From positions 62,001 through 126,000 of the forward strand of contig CAWBUW010000012.1 in the NCBI GenBank assembly GCA_963792075.1: a stretch of DNA of 64,000 nt, given 5' to 3'. The stretch comes from CAWBUW01 sp963792075. Its GTDB lineage: Bacteria; Chloroflexota; Anaerolineae; Anaerolineales; UBA4823. The notes below the pieces were generated by a model. It saw only the letters and a program-made list of their open reading frames with translations, did not search any database and was not told the DNA's origin. A program made the translations under genes and the position numbers. This document shows positions 53,822 through 62,752 of the stretch, piece after piece. Position 1 is the stretch's first letter. Each line of letters opens with the position of its first letter.

Positions 53822-54058
53822 TTATTTACCTTCGCCCAACTGGGCAACCTGTCTTAGCAAGCCAAATACAAGAATGCCCAGCTTGACCCCCTCACTTGAA
53901 CTCAACAGCGGCTGTTCGCCAGCTTTTTCAGCGCGCTGTACCAACAGATATGCTGCGGCTACACCTGAGGCTAAGCCAACCAAACCACCCACAAGCAGAA
54001 CTTTCATTTTCCAACTGTCTTGAGTAGACGCAGCCAATTCATTATCCATTTTCTTCAT
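53822..54058 (-). CDS. Small single-helix membrane protein
   Basis: 78 residues: a short hydrophilic N-terminus, one helix (KVLLVGGLVGLASGVAAAYLLV, about 19-40) and an amphipathic C-terminus. It has the size and pattern of YtxH-like small membrane proteins but no diagnostic motif. Its ATG overlaps the stop of the upstream gene (ATGA), so the two are coupled. Confidence 0.7.
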   Translation of the reverse strand: MKKMDNELAASTQDSWKMKVLLVGGLVGLASGVAAAYLLVQRAEKAGEQPLLSSSEGVKLGILVFGLLRQVAQLGEGK

Positions 54059-54519
54059 CCTTTAAATCGACGGCTGATTTGATCCTGCAATTCTTTGACA
54101 GAGGCATTGAAACTGCGAAAACGCAGTACAGGCTCTACGACTTTATCGGAATATAACCGCACCAACTGGTGGACGGTTATCATTTGATCCTGCGCCAGGC
54201 GCGTATAACGCGGAAGCAGAGACAACAGTCTCGAGATCAAAAAAACAACACCACACAGCAACAACAATGGGATCAGGAGTAAGACCACCTGCGGCGAGAC
54301 CAGCCAGATCAACGAGATATCTTTCCAGCGTGAGACTTCGCCCAGCCCTGTGGCTGCTGACCAAATCGTTCCACCGGCCAACAGCAAAATGAGCAATAAG
54401 GCTGCCAAAAAAGGCAGCGTGATTTGCCAGAACGACTGTCGCTGATATGCCCTCCGTGTAACCGGATTGGGCTCTGGCAGCGGACGAGCCGGTGCCTTGG
54501 GTGGAATTTCGTCTACCAT
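54055..54519 (-). CDS. Two-helix membrane protein of unknown function
   Basis: 154 residues. A Pro-rich cytoplasmic N-terminus precedes two membrane helices (LPFLAALLLILLLAGGTIW and VVLLLIPLLLLCGVVFLI) and a C-terminal amphipathic tail (YSDKVVEPVLRFRSFNAS). No family is recognised. An extended -10 box lies only 6 nt before the ATG, so the transcript is probably leaderless. Confidence 0.7.
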   Translation of the reverse strand: MVDEIPPKAPARPLPEPNPVTRRAYQRQSFWQITLPFLAALLLILLLAGGTIWSAATGLGEVSRWKDISLIWLVSPQVVLLLIPLLLLCGVVFLISRLLSLLPRYTRLAQDQMITVHQLVRLYSDKVVEPVLRFRSFNASVKELQDQISRRFKG

Positions 54520-54525
54520 GCATCT

Positions 54526-54534
54526 ATTTTAGCA
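54526..54534 (-). promoter_or_regulatory. Extended -10 promoter, probable leaderless transcript
   Basis: TGCTAAAAT on the minus strand, with the -10 at 54526-54531 and the ATG beginning at 54519, 6 nt further. There is no room for a ribosome binding site. Confidence 0.6.
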
Positions 54535-54571
54535 CGGAAAAGGGGTTTGAGGGTTCACATCGGATTGATAA

Positions 54572-54600
54572 TTGACCCTACAGTTTCACCATGCTAAAAT
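54572..54600 (+). promoter_or_regulatory. Promoter of the binding protein-sensor kinase pair
   Basis: TTGACC (54572-54577), 17-nt spacer, and extended -10 TGCTAAAAT (-10 at 54595-54600), 28 nt before the ATG at 54629. Confidence 0.7.
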
Positions 54601-54628
54601 GGACCCTGTTCAAACAATAAGGAAACCA

Positions 54629-55494
54629 ATGATCAAGAAACTTTGCCTCCTGTGTTAATCCTGGCTATGGCCACAGGATGCACACCTCGCCAAAGCGAGT
54701 TGGTTCCCCCTGTCTCGACCAATCCTATTCCCGTGTCGCCAACGCCATCAACTGTTGCGACCAGCCTGGCTCAAATCCAGGAACGGGGTGTTCTCATCAT
54801 TGGCACTGCTATTACGGAGCCTTTTGAATACCGTGATCCACAAACCTCAGATCTGGTTGGTTTTGATGTTGAGGTTGCCAGGTACATTGCCAACCGCCTG
54901 GGTGTCGCTTTGAAATGGATCGAACTGCCATTTGCATCTCTTATTCCTGCCCTCCAGGAGAACAAGGTCGATATGGTGATCGCAGCCATGTACATTACCC
55001 CCGAAAGGAGTCTGGTCGTAGATTTTGCCGATCCTTACGTTGAGACGGGCCTGGTGATGGCGATCCGGCCGGATCTGGCCGGGCAAATCCTACTGACAAC
55101 AGACCTGGCTAATCGCAAAGTCGGCGTCAAAATTGGCGCAACTGGCGAAAAACTGGCCGATCAATTGTTGGCGGAAGGTATCCCCCTGAAAACCCAAAAA
55201 TATCGCACGACCCTGGACTCCTTTCTTGATCTGGAGGTCGGGCGTATCGATGTCGTATTCAACGATTACCTGAATACCTTATATTACATCCACAAAAATG
55301 GTTCTTCTATCCAGGTTGCAGTCGACAGCCAGGGCGAGGTAATTTTTCTGTCCAAAGCGTCCATGGGGATTGCAGTCCAGCAAGGTGACAACTCGCTGCG
55401 CGAAGCGATCAACGCCGCACAGATCGAAATGCAGGATGATGGAACATTGACCCGCTTTTTCCAGACTTATATATCACCCGACATATCTCCTTGA
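54629..55494 (+). pseudogene. Family-3 substrate-binding lipoprotein with a frameshift in its signal peptide
   Basis: The ATG at 54629 reads MIKKLCLLC and stops. One base added near 54640-54645 joins MIKK to LPPVLILAMATGC, a perfect lipoprotein signal with lipobox ATGC. The body (RGVLIIGTAITEPFEYRDP, VGFDVEVARYIANRLGV, VDMVIAAMYITPERSLVVDF, GVKIGATGEKLADQLL) is intact and matches amino-acid-binding SBP_bac_3 proteins. Without repair, translation from the in-frame TTG at 54643 would give a shorter, probably unexported protein. It is followed 44 nt later by a sensor kinase and may be a ligand-sensing subunit for it, since no transporter is adjacent. Confidence 0.8.
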
Positions 55495-55538
55495 AACGCG
55501 CCTAACCCGATGCCGCCTAACTTTCTCGCTCAAATCGT

Positions 55539-57505
55539 ATGTTCTCCAAAGTAAGCCTGGGCGCCAAGCTCTCCATTGGGTACTCGGTGCTGATTTTGCT
55601 GGCCGCCTGGCTGCTGGTCACCGGCTTGTATTGGCAGTTGCATCTGACGCAACGACAAGCTGTACGCGAGCGGCTGGACGATATCATTCATTTCGCTGCT
55701 CCCGAGGTGGATGGTGATTTCCATTCCCTTGTACGCGATCGGGGTTCAGAAAACAGCGAATTCTACCACTTTATCGCTTACCGTCTGTTGCAGATCAAAC
55801 AGAACAGCAAAGCCATCCGGCAGATTTATACTCTGCGCCAGATGCCAGATGGCAGCATCATCTACGTCGTATATCCCGATCCGCCTAATACAATCCATGT
55901 TGGCGACCTCTACCAAAACCATCCTCCGGGATAAAAAACGGCGTGGCCTCGATCCGGGCGATTACGGTGGAAGCAGAACCCTATCAAGATGATGCAGGCT
56001 CATTTTGGGCTGCCTATGCGCCGATTTATAATAATTTCGGCCAGCAGGATGGGATTCTGGTAATTGATTTGGACGCGCAAACTATCCTGGACAGCGAGTC
56101 CCGCGCCCGGTGGATCGCTCTCATCACTTTTTTCTGGACCTCTCCGATCTTTCTTTTGGCAGGTCGTTGGCTGACGCTCCGCCTTATTTCGCCATTAGAT
56201 GACCTGGTTGAGGGCACTCACCGCATCAGCCAGGGTGATTTGGGTCACCAGGTCCCTGTACGTAGCCAGGATGAAATTGGCCAACTGGCAACCACCTTCA
56301 ACGTGATGAGCACACGCCTGAGCGAAACCCTGCAAGGGCTGGAAGAGAATGTACAGGAGTTGCAACGCACCGAACAGGCATTGCGCCAGTCTGAAGAGCA
56401 TTTTCGCCGGATGGCAGAGAATGCCCCGGATATTATCTTTCGCTATCGGATCCGCCCTACGCCTCAGCATGAATATATCAGCCCGGCAGCAACGGCGATT
56501 TCAGGTTATACGCCCGAGGAACATTACGCCAACCCGAGACTTATTTTCCGTATTGTCCATCCCGACGATCGCCGTATCTTTCGTACCCTTTGGTCAGAAC
56601 ACTTCATCCCAGGATATCCTATTCAAGTGCGCATCTTCAATCGCCAGAAACAGGTCGTTTGGGTCGAGGTCCGCAGCATTATTGCGTCCAACACCGGCCC
56701 ACAGGATTTTGTCGTTGAAGGTATTGCGCGCGATATCACCGAAAGTAAAAGGGCTGAAGAAGAAATCCGCCAGTTGAACACCGCGCTGGAACAGCGCGTA
56801 TTAGACCGCACCGCGCAGTTGGAGGCGGCGAATAGGGAATTGGAGGCCTTCGCTTACTCTGTTTCGCATGATCTCCGTGCCCCTCTGCGGGCCCTGGATG
56901 GTTTTAGCGCTGCCATGCAGGAAGATTATGCTGAAGATCTGGATGAACAAGGCCGCCAATACCTCGCCTACATCCGCCGCTCCTCCCAGCGGATGAGCGA
57001 ACTTATCGAGGATTTACTTCGCCTATCGCGTATCACCCGCGCAGACATGTACCGTACAACCGTAGATTTGAGCGCCACCGCCCAGGCAGTGGCCCAAGAA
57101 TTACAGTCCGGTCAACCAGATCGCCGGGTTACTTTCATCATCCAGCCAGGGATGCAAGCCGATGCCGATCCCAACCTGCTGCGCATTGCGTTCGAAAACT
57201 TGCTGGGGAATGCCTGGAAATTCACATCCAAACATCCCCAGGCGCAGGTTGAAGTGGGTATGACCAAGCAGGATGGCGAGATACTCTATTATGTGCGCGA
57301 TGACGGGGCCGGATTCGACATGGCCTACAGCCACCGCCTGTTCTCGCCTTTCCAGCGCCTGCATACTGACAGCGACTTCCAGGGATCCGGGATCGGCCTG
57401 GCCACTGTGCAGCGCATCATCCGACGTCATAATGGTCGCATTTGGGCTGATAGTGCTATTGAACGGGGCACCACCATTTATTTCACTCTAGGCCCATCCA
57501 GCTAA
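55539..57505 (+). pseudogene. PAS-containing sensor histidine kinase split by a one-base frameshift
   Basis: The first frame (55539-55934) encodes a membrane helix (SVLILLAAWLLVTGLYW) and an extracytoplasmic domain ending in YQNHPPG-stop. The second continues with IKNGVASIRAITVEAEPYQ, so one base inserted near 55932 (gga-ata-aaa) restores a 656-residue kinase. Then come a second helix (WIALITFFWTSPIFLLAG), HAMP, a coiled coil, PAS (NAPDIIFRYRIRPTPQHEYI), HisKA of the phytochrome-like type (FAYSVSHDLRAPLRALDGFS) and HATPase (NLLGNAWKFTS, GSGIGLATVQRIIRRH). It follows a binding protein gene in the same direction. Confidence 0.88.
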
Positions 57506-57507
57506 CA

Positions 57508-57556
57508 AGAATTGGTTGTAAACTGGCAGCGATGCTGCCAGTTTACAACCAATTCT
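57508..57556. repeat. Perfect hairpin, 23-bp stem, GAT loop
   Basis: Begins agaattggttgtaaactggc; centre gcGATgc as at 50956. It lies between convergent stops (57505 and 57565), 2 nt and 8 nt away, and so could serve as a bidirectional terminator, although neither side has a T-run. Confidence 0.9.
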
Positions 57557-57564
57557 ATCGATCC

Positions 57565-58704
57565 TTATGGGCCTTGAACAATCATCACGGTGGCGCCTGA
57601 GGCATCTCCGCTGATAGTAATATCTAACCTCTTATCTTCCTTGGTAAAACTGAGCAGATAGACCGGGTCCATAGCATTATTGGTTTCGACCGTCCAGCCA
57701 AGTTCCGCCAGCTTTGTCAGGTAAAAATCCGAGACCACTTTTGGCGCATCCGGCGATTTGAAAGTCAAAATCTTATCCACCGAGTTCTGTTCGGTGGCGT
57801 TCTCCGGAATGGGGATTTCACCGCTGGCGCCCGCCGGGGCAGTACAGTAGTCCGGAACGGTAATCTCGGTCACCTGGTTGATATCCTGCAGTTCATAGCT
57901 CCATTCCATCGTTCCGTCAATATTATTCCCTTCAAATGGGATCTGTCCGTTCGCAGTTCCAGCCAGCTTAACCACATATCCACCTTCTTGAGCCACCCAG
58001 ACATCACCATTGGCTGATTGGTACTGTCCTGCGGGAAAAGCTGTTTCATCAAACGTATAATGATCGGCCTTAATCCCACTAATTGATACGCTGCGTTCTG
58101 CAAGCTTCATGCTGGAAAGATTGTTGAAAAAGCCAGTTGCTGCCACCAGATTTGTCGCGCCTAATACGCCACTGGCATCGCTAATACTCGTGCAGGTAGG
58201 CTGGTCACCTGGTACGATCGTATACATAACCCCAGCCACGGAGTAAATCTCTACATCGCTGCCCGGCGAACTTCCTGTTATCGTCCCTTCTGTAGTCATC
58301 TTCATGCTGCTGTCACCGGTCGCTTTGATTTTAACCTCCTCAATCACAATCGAACCGGTTTGGTCCTGGCCCTGGCTATCCTTCCCAGTGGTCTTGACTG
58401 AAATGAATAAACGGTAGCTATCCAGTTGATCTGCACCAGCGTTGACGTTGCTCAAGCTCTCGAGGGGAGCAGAACCTGGCTCGCTGGGGGCCTGGGTCGG
58501 CGCAGCCTGTGGGGTTTGTGCTTCGGCTACGGCAGTCCCCGCCATCGCCTGAACCGTGCTTTGCCCTTTTACGATCGCAGTTTGCGCCACACCTTCACCC
58601 GCGTCCTTGACGGCTTGCTCAATCGCGCCCGGTGAAAGCAAATTGCATGCCAACGAAGCAAACAATACAAATAGGATTAAAGGAATCAATGGTTTTTTAT
58701 TCAT
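57565..58704 (-). CDS. LolA/LppX-like lipoprotein
   Basis: 379 residues. The signal peptide ends in the lipobox ASLAC (Cys20), then a short helical stretch and an Ala/Pro/Thr linker. Residues 90-290 form a beta-rich domain (DSYRLFISVKTTGKDSQGQ, YSVAGVMYTIVPGD, DGTMEWSYELQDINQVTEI) resembling LolA/LppX-type lipid-binding lipoproteins. The last 80 residues (DAPKVVSDFYLTKLAELGW) are another small domain common in such proteins. AAGGAG precedes the ATG. Lipid or hydrophobic ligand binding is inferred. Confidence 0.72.
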   Translation of the reverse strand: MNKKPLIPLILFVLFASLACNLLSPGAIEQAVKDAGEGVAQTAIVKGQSTVQAMAGTAVAEAQTPQAAPTQAPSEPGSAPLESLSNVNAGADQLDSYRLFISVKTTGKDSQGQDQTGSIVIEEVKIKATGDSSMKMTTEGTITGSSPGSDVEIYSVAGVMYTIVPGDQPTCTSISDASGVLGATNLVAATGFFNNLSSMKLAERSVSISGIKADHYTFDETAFPAGQYQSANGDVWVAQEGGYVVKLAGTANGQIPFEGNNIDGTMEWSYELQDINQVTEITVPDYCTAPAGASGEIPIPENATEQNSVDKILTFKSPDAPKVVSDFYLTKLAELGWTVETNNAMDPVYLLSFTKEDKRLDITISGDASGATVMIVQGP

Positions 58705-58809
58705 GGTTCTTTCTCCTTCTATACAATAATCATATCAGATATCGGAGTAAAAAGATCAGTAATTATCCTTGGGGAAAATTTTTTGGACAGCCTGCCAAAC
58801 CCATTCCTA

Positions 58810-58838
58810 TTGCTTTCTCAACCGATTATCTGTATACT
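58810..58838 (+). promoter_or_regulatory. Promoter of the creatininase-like gene
   Basis: TTGCTT (58810-58815), 17-nt spacer, TATACT (58833-58838), 24 nt before the ATG at 58863. Confidence 0.5.
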
Positions 58839-58862
58839 GGGTAAAAAATGGAGGCAGTACCT

Positions 58863-59669
58863 ATGTTTTGGCAAGAATTGACGAGTGATCTCTTTAAGCA
58901 GGCGGTTGAACAGGTGGAGGGAGTTTGCTTGCTGCCCTTATCCTGCATCGAACGCCATGCCCACCACCTGCCGCTTGGCACGGACATGCTGATCGGTCGC
59001 GACTTGTGCCGCCGCGCTGCCGAGCTGGAACCGGCCATCATCTTCCCGGATTATATTTTCACACAGATCCTGGAAGCCCGCCATTGTGCAGGCACCATCG
59101 CCATCGATCCGGAGTTGATCATGCGTTTGTTGGAAACCATCTGCGGTGAGATTTCGCGTAACGGGCTGCACAAAATTGTGCTGGTCAACGCACACGGCGG
59201 CAATGACCAACTGCTGCACTATTTTGGACAGTGCCAGCTCGCCAGCCGGCGTGATTACGCGGTCTACTTTGCCCAACCGCCCTTCCCGCCCGCAGTGGAA
59301 GCTGAGATCGAAGCACAATGGGAAAGTAAAGTGGATGGCCATGCAGGCGAAAGCGAAACCAGCATGATCCTCAGCATCCGGCCTGACCTGGTGCGCCGGG
59401 AAGCGCTGCGTCCGGATGGCGAAGGGATGCCCCGCGGACGGCTGCAAGACCTGGCGGACATGGGGATCTATACCGGTTTCTGGTGGTACGGCGATCACCC
59501 CACCCATTACCGCGGGGATGGTCTGCCTGCCACGAATGAAAAAGGGGAGCGTCTCCTGCAAGCCCGCGCCCAGGCGTTGGCCAAAGCCATTCGCCTGATC
59601 AAACAGGACCACGAAACGCAGCGCGTAATGGATGAGTTCTATACTGCAGCCGAAAAACCTGTTCGATGA
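58863..59669 (+). CDS. Creatininase-family amidohydrolase
   Basis: 268 residues. The metal ligands of the family are visible: IERHAHHLPLGTD (Glu, His, Asp), LVNAHGGND and GHAGESETS (Glu). The usual E-x-H-G-x-H-L-P appears as E-R-H-A-H-H-L-P, so the Gly is Ala. These binuclear-metal enzymes cut cyclic amides such as creatinine or formamido-pyrimidines; the true substrate is unknown. ATG 58863 is preferred because GGAGG lies 8 nt before it; an ATG at 58848 would put that site inside the gene. Confidence 0.88.
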   Translation: MFWQELTSDLFKQAVEQVEGVCLLPLSCIERHAHHLPLGTDMLIGRDLCRRAAELEPAIIFPDYIFTQILEARHCAGTIAIDPELIMRLLETICGEISRNGLHKIVLVNAHGGNDQLLHYFGQCQLASRRDYAVYFAQPPFPPAVEAEIEAQWESKVDGHAGESETSMILSIRPDLVRREALRPDGEGMPRGRLQDLADMGIYTGFWWYGDHPTHYRGDGLPATNEKGERLLQARAQALAKAIRLIKQDHETQRVMDEFYTAAEKPVR

Positions 59670-59680
59670 AAGTTTCGGGC

Positions 59681-60862
59681 CTATCCTAAATTCGGCCGAG
59701 CCGGTGCTCGTTCCAGCCTTTTTTCTGCCAACCAGTAAAACCCCAGGCTGGCAGTGACGAACAGCGCAAAGACCAGGTACATCATGCGCCCACCCCAGGC
59801 CTGGTACAACATGCCTGCCAGCAGCGAACCTATCCCCACGCTGATTCCAAAGGTGGTCGTAGCGAACAGTCCTTGCGCAGTTGCGCCCAGCCCTGGAGGA
59901 GCAATTTCATTGGCATAAGAAACACCTGCCACCCACATCGCTGAATATGTAAAACCGTGCAGCAGTTGGATCAACAGAACCAGCCAGGCGCTGCCGGAAA
60001 GCGAATATAACAGCAGCCGCAGTGCATAAACGGACATCGCCAGAATCAACATCCCACGCGCGCCAAAGCGACGCAGCATGCGATCCGAAAAAAACAGCAT
60101 GGGAATTTCTGATAGAGTCGAAATCGTCAGCGCCAACCCCATCACTATCTGCGTTGCACCCAGCTTATCCAGATGCAGGAACAAGAAATTGTTCACTGAG
60201 GATTGCGCCATGCCACCCACAAAAACCAGACCCAGGAAAAGCGCCAGTCGCCGGTTTGTCAGCAGACTCTGCATCCCGCGCCAGAAAGGCTGTCCGACAT
60301 GGCTCAGGTCCAAAGGTAGTCCCTGGCCAACCAGCGCAGCGCCCACGAAAAGAGCGCTAAAGCCTCCGAAAGCCCACAGCAAGCCGTGTGCATCCGTAAA
60401 CCACCCCATCAGCGGTGCGGCGAGCCCCCAACCGACCGCGCCCCACATGCGCAGTTTGCCGTATTGAGCACGCTGTTCGCCCAGCATGACCATGACTGTG
60501 TTATCCACCAGAGGGGAAATCGCGCTGTAGAAGAATGATTGCGTCAGAATAATTACCAGCAGAAACCCAAAATTGCGCGCCTGGCTCAAGGCGATGACAA
60601 ATGCCAGCGTCCCCACAGAGAGCACCCCAAAAACCAGACGGTGACGCCGTGTCGCATCCGCATAACCTGTCCAGATGGGTGTGCTGAACACGTTGACCAC
60701 AGCCGGCAGTCCTACCAGCAGGCCAATTTGACGCGCGTCCAGGCCCAACGACTGGTAATACAATGCCAGGTAAGGGATCAGGCAAGCCATCGAGCCAAAG
60801 AACAAAAAATAAAAGGAGCTGGCGTTCCAATATCTGAGGCGAAGAGTCCGGGAAAGGTCCAT
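59681..60862 (-). CDS. MFS transporter, MFS_1-like/LacY-type
   Basis: 393 residues, about 12 membrane helices. The N-terminal half (RYWNASSFYFLFFGSMACLIPYLALYY, LVGLPAVVNVFSTPIWTGYAD) and the AQYGKLRMWGAVGWGLAAPL block are those of the PF12832 group, which includes sugar and nucleoside importers. The C-terminal LLHGFTYSAMWVAGVSYANEI fits too. The substrate is unknown. It converges with the creatininase-like gene, 11 nt apart, and is divergent from the MutS-like gene, whose promoter sits in the 36-nt gap. Confidence 0.85.
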   Translation of the reverse strand: MDLSRTLRLRYWNASSFYFLFFGSMACLIPYLALYYQSLGLDARQIGLLVGLPAVVNVFSTPIWTGYADATRRHRLVFGVLSVGTLAFVIALSQARNFGFLLVIILTQSFFYSAISPLVDNTVMVMLGEQRAQYGKLRMWGAVGWGLAAPLMGWFTDAHGLLWAFGGFSALFVGAALVGQGLPLDLSHVGQPFWRGMQSLLTNRRLALFLGLVFVGGMAQSSVNNFLFLHLDKLGATQIVMGLALTISTLSEIPMLFFSDRMLRRFGARGMLILAMSVYALRLLLYSLSGSAWLVLLIQLLHGFTYSAMWVAGVSYANEIAPPGLGATAQGLFATTTFGISVGIGSLLAGMLYQAWGGRMMYLVFALFVTASLGFYWLAEKRLERAPARPNLG

Positions 60863-60882
60863 CCCCTCAATCCTATCACACA

Positions 60883-60891
60883 TGCTACAAT
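60883..60891 (+). promoter_or_regulatory. Extended -10 promoter, probable leaderless transcript
   Basis: TGCTACAAT, with the -10 at 60886-60891 and the ATG at 60899, 7 nt further. Transcription would begin at about the start codon. Confidence 0.55.
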
Positions 60892-60898
60892 CAGGAAG

Positions 60899-62749
60899 AT
60901 GATCGCTGACTCGTCAAATTCCTCTTTACGCCTGGAGCGCCGTTTCAAGCGCAGCCTGGCCTGCCTGGATCGCTGGCTCTCCCGCCTTCAAGCGCAGGAG
61001 CGCTCATTCACCTGGTACCGCCTGATCACTTTTGCACTCGGCGCGGCAGCTACGGGAATGGCATCCAGCCGCCTGGATAATCGGCTTGCCTGGCTGGTCT
61101 TCTTCATTTCGCTGGCCGCCTTTAGCCTTGTAGTAGCCGCACACCGGCGGCTGGATGAACGTATAGCCCGCTTTACCATCTGGCGGCAACTGCGCCAGGA
61201 ACAGCTTGCCCGCATGAATGTGGATTGGGAGCACCTGCCACCTGTCGCCCAGCTTCCGGGTGAACGCAGCGCATTTGATCTGGATTTAGACCTGACCGGC
61301 GCGCATTCACTGCATCACCTGACAGACATAGCCGTTTCGCGGGAAGGCAGCCTGCGCCTGGCAGACTGGCTGACCAACCCCTTGTCCGATCCGGCGCTAA
61401 TCCTGCCGCGCCAGGCGGTGGTGCGCGATTTGGCCGGCCTGCCCCGTTTCCGGGATAAACTGTTGCTTCATCTGCGCCTGGTTTCTAAAGAACAGCTCGT
61501 GGGGAGCAGATTGCTGGATTGGCTGGATACCTCATTCTCTGCCCGGCATCTGGTGTGGATCCTGGTCATTGGTGCGCTGCTGACTGCCCTCAATACAATC
61601 CTGTTCTGGCTGAACTTAACCGGCCAAATCCCGGCCTACTGGCCGTTCACCCTGGCTGCTTATATTTTATTTTACTTTGCTAACATTGGCGCTTTTTCGC
61701 CTTTCCTGGAGGCCGTGGTGGATTTAGATCGCGAGCTGGAACGCTTCCGCCTGATCTTGCGCCACCTTGAAACGTACCCCCTCCAATCCCAGCCACACCT
61801 GGCCCATTTTTGCGCTCCCTTCCGTGATCCAGACTCATTACCCTCCACCCGCTTGCGACAGCTTAAATGGATTACCGCGGCGGTCGGCCTGCGCTCAAAC
61901 CAGATCTTGGGAGCGGTGCTCAACGCGGCACTTCCCTGGGATTTCTTCTTCGCTTTCATTGCCAGCCGCATCCGCCAGCGCCTGGCGCACGATCTCCCTA
62001 TCTGGCTGGAAGCCTGGTATGACCTGGAAGCGTTGACCTCCCTGGCGAACCTGGCTTACTTAAATCCGGATTATTCTTTTCCTGAAATCGTGACTGGCGC
62101 GGAGCCTGTCTTCCAGGCGAATGCAACCGGTCACCCGCTGCTGCCCCCTGGCAGCCGAGTCTGCAACGACTTCACCCTAACCGGTCTGGGTGAGGTAATG
62201 ATCATTACCGGTTCAAATATGGCCGGCAAAAGCACTTTCATCAAGACCATCGGGGTGAACCTATGCCTGGCTTATGCCGGCGGCCCGGTGAATGCTGCCA
62301 GCTTGCGCACCCGGCCTTTCCGCCTGTACACCTGCATGCGCATCACCAATTCGCTCAGCGATGGCTTTTCTTATTTCTATGCTGAAGTGCGGCGGCTGAA
62401 AGGCCTGCTGGATGCGCTCAATACACAGGCCGCACAGCCTGTGCTCTACCTGATCGATGAAATCTACCGCGGCACCAACAACCGCGAGCGCCTGATCGGC
62501 AGCCGGTCGCTCGTGCGCAGCCTGGCTGGCGCGGCGGGGTGTGGGCTGATCGCGACCCACGATCTCGAACTGGCCCACCTGGCAGACACCAATCCCCTGG
62601 TACTTAATTTCCATTTCCGCGACCAGGTGCAGGCAGGCCGGTTGATCTTTGATTATCACATCCGCCCTGGCCCTTGCACCACGTCGAATGCTCTGCGGAT
62701 CATGGCCTTGGAGGGTCTGCCCACAGAGGATAAGGAAGATTTGGGGTGA
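60899..62749 (+). CDS. MutS-like ATPase with membrane helices
   Basis: 616 residues. The C-terminal third is a MutS ATPase domain: Walker A TGSNMAGKSTFIKTIGVN (about 437-454), the MutS block RITNSLSDGFSYFYAEVRRL, Walker B LYLIDEIYRGTNNRERL and the His of IATHDLEL. Upstream there is a helical core domain with the lever-like region (VAVSREGSLRLADWL type), but no mismatch-recognition domain I. Two hydrophobic pairs (about 40-80 and 215-265) look like membrane helices. It is not the mismatch repair MutS; such membrane-linked MutS relatives are of unknown function. The ATG at 60899 is chosen over an upstream extension that lies in the MFS gene. Confidence 0.87.
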   Translation: MIADSSNSSLRLERRFKRSLACLDRWLSRLQAQERSFTWYRLITFALGAAATGMASSRLDNRLAWLVFFISLAAFSLVVAAHRRLDERIARFTIWRQLRQEQLARMNVDWEHLPPVAQLPGERSAFDLDLDLTGAHSLHHLTDIAVSREGSLRLADWLTNPLSDPALILPRQAVVRDLAGLPRFRDKLLLHLRLVSKEQLVGSRLLDWLDTSFSARHLVWILVIGALLTALNTILFWLNLTGQIPAYWPFTLAAYILFYFANIGAFSPFLEAVVDLDRELERFRLILRHLETYPLQSQPHLAHFCAPFRDPDSLPSTRLRQLKWITAAVGLRSNQILGAVLNAALPWDFFFAFIASRIRQRLAHDLPIWLEAWYDLEALTSLANLAYLNPDYSFPEIVTGAEPVFQANATGHPLLPPGSRVCNDFTLTGLGEVMIITGSNMAGKSTFIKTIGVNLCLAYAGGPVNAASLRTRPFRLYTCMRITNSLSDGFSYFYAEVRRLKGLLDALNTQAAQPVLYLIDEIYRGTNNRERLIGSRSLVRSLAGAAGCGLIATHDLELAHLADTNPLVLNFHFRDQVQAGRLIFDYHIRPGPCTTSNALRIMALEGLPTEDKEDLG

Positions 62750-62752
62750 TCT

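Noticed and set aside
60539..60898. N-terminal extension of the MutS-like protein
   Set aside because: It overlaps the MFS gene on the other strand and its translation is low in hydrophobic pattern. The ATG at 60899 with the -10 just upstream fits better.
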